Shown here one piece after another: positions 3,630 to 5,269 of a stretch of DNA of 5,269 nt. A program made the position numbers and the translations under genes. Source of the DNA: an uncultured Clostridia bacterium (GTDB taxonomy: Bacteria > Bacillota > Clostridia > HGM11514). Position 1 is the stretch's first letter. Every line of letters starts with the position of its first letter. The stretch covers positions 1-5,269 of the forward strand of contig CABSMD010000188.1 of NCBI GenBank assembly GCA_902478725.1, given 5' to 3'. The notes under the pieces were generated by a model that ran no database searches, was not told the origin of the DNA, and saw nothing but the letters and a program-made list of their open reading frames with translations.

Positions 3630-4322
3630 ATGATGAGAAGAATCATCCAGATAGATGAGGAAACATGCAACGGCTGCGGCCTATGCGCCGAGGCCTGCCA
3701 CGAGGGCGCCATCGGCATGGTCGATGGAAAAGCCAGGCTGCTCCGCGACGACTATTGCGACGGCTTGGGCGACTGTCTGCCCGCCTGTCCTACGGGAGCG
3801 ATTTCCTTTATCGAGCGCGAAGCGGCGGCCTATGACGAGGAGGCGGTACAGCAAAATAAGAAGCAAAAAGAAGGGATGCCCCTCCCCTGTGGCTGTCCCG
3901 GAACACAGTCCCGCACGATCGAACGGGAGGAAGCAGCCGCGGTTCCCCAAATGCAGTCACAGCTGCGCCAATGGCCTGTGCAAATCAAGCTTGTACCCGT
4001 AAACGCCCCTTATTTTGACGGCGCAAAGCTGCTCATTGCCGCCGACTGCACGGCATATGCCTACGCAAATTTTCACAGTGAATTTATCAGGGGGCACGTC
4101 ACCCTTGTCGGCTGTCCCAAGCTTGACAACGTAGATTATTCTGAAAAGCTGACCGAGATTATCAAAAACAACGACATCAAAAGCGTCACCGTGGTTCGCA
4201 TGGAAGTCCCGTGCTGCGGCGGGATCGAAAACGCGGCAAAGGCCGCCCTGCAAAACAGCGGAACGTTCATCCCCTGGCAGGTGGTGACAATCTCCACGGA
4301 CGGACGTATTTTGGATTCCTAA
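3630..4322 (+). CDS. Ferredoxin-domain iron-sulfur protein with C-terminal cysteine domain (Hcp-associated type)
   Basis: A 230-residue cytoplasmic iron-sulfur protein. The N-terminal bacterial-type ferredoxin domain (about 3-62) has a complete first cluster motif C13, C16, C19, C23. The second motif has only C43, C49 and C53: the position of the expected second cysteine is L46 (CDGLGDC). That site may hold a 3Fe-4S cluster or use another ligand. A charged linker follows with C87 and C89 (CGCPG). The C-terminal domain (about 113-228; LRQWPVQIKLVPVNAPYF) has C140, C162 (GCPKLD) and adjacent C195-C196 (PCCGG), which could bind a metal or further cluster. From memory this whole-length layout recurs in anaerobes next to a Crp/Fnr regulator and hybrid cluster protein, where it likely passes electrons; the partner here is unknown. 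GAAAGGAAG (3614-3622) 7 bases upstream favours the first of two tandem ATGs. Transcription is probably activated by the divergent regulator. Confidence 0.85.
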   Translation: MMRRIIQIDEETCNGCGLCAEACHEGAIGMVDGKARLLRDDYCDGLGDCLPACPTGAISFIEREAAAYDEEAVQQNKKQKEGMPLPCGCPGTQSRTIEREEAAAVPQMQSQLRQWPVQIKLVPVNAPYFDGAKLLIAADCTAYAYANFHSEFIRGHVTLVGCPKLDNVDYSEKLTEIIKNNDIKSVTVVRMEVPCCGGIENAAKAALQNSGTFIPWQVVTISTDGRILDS

Positions 4323-4328
4323 AAGCAA

Positions 4329-4356
4329 AGGCGGTATCCGGCTTCGGATACCGCCT
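4329..4356. terminator. Hairpin terminator between ferredoxin and MFS genes
   Basis: AGGCGGTATCCG (4329-4340) and CGGATACCGCCT (4345-4356) form a perfect 12-bp stem with a GCTT loop. It starts 7 bases after the ferredoxin stop and ends 10 bases before the MFS stop on the other strand. On the minus strand it runs into TTGCTTTTAGG, a modest U-rich tail. On the plus strand it runs into AAATAAG with no U-run. It is therefore a better terminator for the MFS gene, though it may slow transcription both ways. Confidence 0.75.
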
Positions 4357-4365
4357 AAATAAGTA

Positions 4366-5269
4366 TCACTTACTTTCTATTTCAGCTCCCACATCCTTGA
4401 TCTTTCCGATCCGCGCGTAAAAAACGCCTACCAGCGCAAGCAAAACGCCGGTCACCAGCAATATGGATTCAACGCTCACCACATCCGCCAGCGGCCCGAA
4501 CAGCAGGATTGCCACCGGCATCGCGCTGGCCGAGATGATCTGCACAATCGAAAACACACGGCCAAGCACATCGGGGCTTGTGGTCTCCTGGATATAGACC
4601 GTCTGGGCCGTGGCCATCGGCGGCAGGAAAAACCCCGCGATCCCCATAAATACAAGGAAGGAGATGAAATCCCATGAAAGCCCGATCAGGGCGAACAGCA
4701 CCCCGAACGCGATCAGGCAAAAGCAAAGCGTGCGTATCTTGTCCCGAAATTCCTTCTTCCAGGTGACAAACAGCCCGCCGGCCAGCGAGCCAATCGTCCA
4801 TACCATCTCGTTTGCGGTCAGCCGCCAGACCTCGCTGCCGAAATTGCGCTCCACCATCAGAGGCGACAGCACGGCCGCCGGCGTGATGAGGAAGAAGGCC
4901 AGCATATAGCAGACCAGCATCCGCCGCAGCTGCCGGTGGGCAAAGGTATAGCGCATACCCACGCGGAGATCCTCCCAGACCGAGCCGTGATCCTGCACAC
5001 TTTCCACCTTTTCCACCCGGATGCGGCTCATGATAAGGATGGCCAGCAGCGCCGTCACCACATCGACAAAGAAGGACGCGACGATCCCCAGCGATCCCAG
5101 AATCACGCCGCCGACAGCCGGAGACAGCAGTAACAGCACCGAATTTAAGGTTTGATTCAGGCCCTGTACCCGTGTCAGCTGATCCGCCGGCACCAGCTGG
5201 GGATAAATGGCGTTTACGGCCGGGGTCTGAATCCCCGCGCCGATGGAGCGCACGACGGAGACCGCCAGC
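4366..5269 (-). CDS. MFS transporter (DHA3-like drug efflux), C-terminal 300 residues
   Basis: The frame is open to the right edge, so the N-terminus (roughly the first 110 residues of a protein normally just over 400) is outside the window; a GTG at 5251-5253 is internal, not a start. The visible part begins in LAVSVVRSIGAGIQTPAVN, which resembles helix 4-5 of MFS_3/DHA3 exporters. It passes several hydrophobic helices to a charged central loop (RIRVEKVESVQDHGSVWEDL), then has about six more membrane segments to a short cytoplasmic tail ending EIESK. Such proteins export drugs or siderophores by proton antiport across the cytoplasmic membrane. The substrate cannot be read here. The family match rests on the PAVNAIYPQLVPADQL and LNQTLNSV stretches, which recur in Mef-like and other DHA3 exporters. 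The gene converges on the ferredoxin gene with a hairpin between; no functional link to it is evident. Confidence 0.85.
   Translation of the reverse strand, partial: LAVSVVRSIGAGIQTPAVNAIYPQLVPADQLTRVQGLNQTLNSVLLLLSPAVGGVILGSLGIVASFFVDVVTALLAILIMSRIRVEKVESVQDHGSVWEDLRVGMRYTFAHRQLRRMLVCYMLAFFLITPAAVLSPLMVERNFGSEVWRLTANEMVWTIGSLAGGLFVTWKKEFRDKIRTLCFCLIAFGVLFALIGLSWDFISFLVFMGIAGFFLPPMATAQTVYIQETTSPDVLGRVFSIVQIISASAMPVAILLFGPLADVVSVESILLVTGVLLALVGVFYARIGKIKDVGAEIESK

Noticed and set aside
5251..5253. GTG as the start of the MFS gene
   Set aside because: The frame continues upstream to the window edge with hydrophobic, family-like residues, and the N-terminal helices of the fold would be missing.

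Overview
The window reads like a low-to-mid GC Gram-positive anaerobe, most likely a member of the Clostridia. The reasons are strong AGGAGG-type ribosome sites, consensus sigma-A promoters (TTGACA/TATAAT), a DUF348-G5-3D cell-wall protein, a YmfI-type reductase, and a Crp/Fnr regulator divergent from a clostridial-style ferredoxin. Genus cannot be fixed from this sequence. No rRNA, tRNA, CRISPR array or mobile element is visible, and the longest gene-free stretch is 248 bases (1340-1587).

Left end (1-620): a metal-efflux operon on the minus strand. A perfect TTGACA-17-TATAAT promoter drives a CadC/SmtB-type ArsR repressor carrying both the cysteine (alpha-3N) and the His/Asp/Glu (alpha-5) metal sites. 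It is followed after 14 bases by the beginning of a P1B-type (Zn/Cd/Pb class) ATPase whose heavy-metal-associated domain runs off the window. A near-perfect 20-bp operator sits on the transcription start.

Middle left (591-2703): on the plus strand, an SDR oxidoreductase that best fits the YmfI elongation factor P 5-aminopentanone reductase family. Then comes a 248-base regulatory stretch with two consensus promoters and a 31-nt hairpin, and then a membrane-anchored DUF348-DUF348-G5-3D protein of cell-wall remodelling type. A 12-bp-stem terminator separates it from the next, convergent gene.

Middle right (2731-4356): a divergent pair. On the minus strand is a Crp/Fnr-family regulator lacking the cAMP-pocket arginine. 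On the plus strand is a 230-residue iron-sulfur protein with an N-terminal ferredoxin domain and a C-terminal cysteine-containing domain. Their shared 242-base intergenic region holds a 16-bp palindrome centred 41.5 bases upstream of the predicted ferredoxin start, a 25-bp dyad, and two exact copies of a 10-base element placed almost symmetrically in the two leaders. The regulator probably controls the ferredoxin and itself, in a redox or nitrosative-stress setting, as in the related clostridial Hcp-associated loci. No hcp gene is present here.

Right end (4366-5269): the C-terminal three quarters of an MFS (DHA3-like) drug efflux transporter on the minus strand, convergent with the ferredoxin and separated from it by a hairpin terminator.

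No clearly new multi-gene system is visible. The most interesting material is regulatory: the architecture of the Crp/ferredoxin intergenic region and the tandem-promoter leader ahead of the 3D protein.
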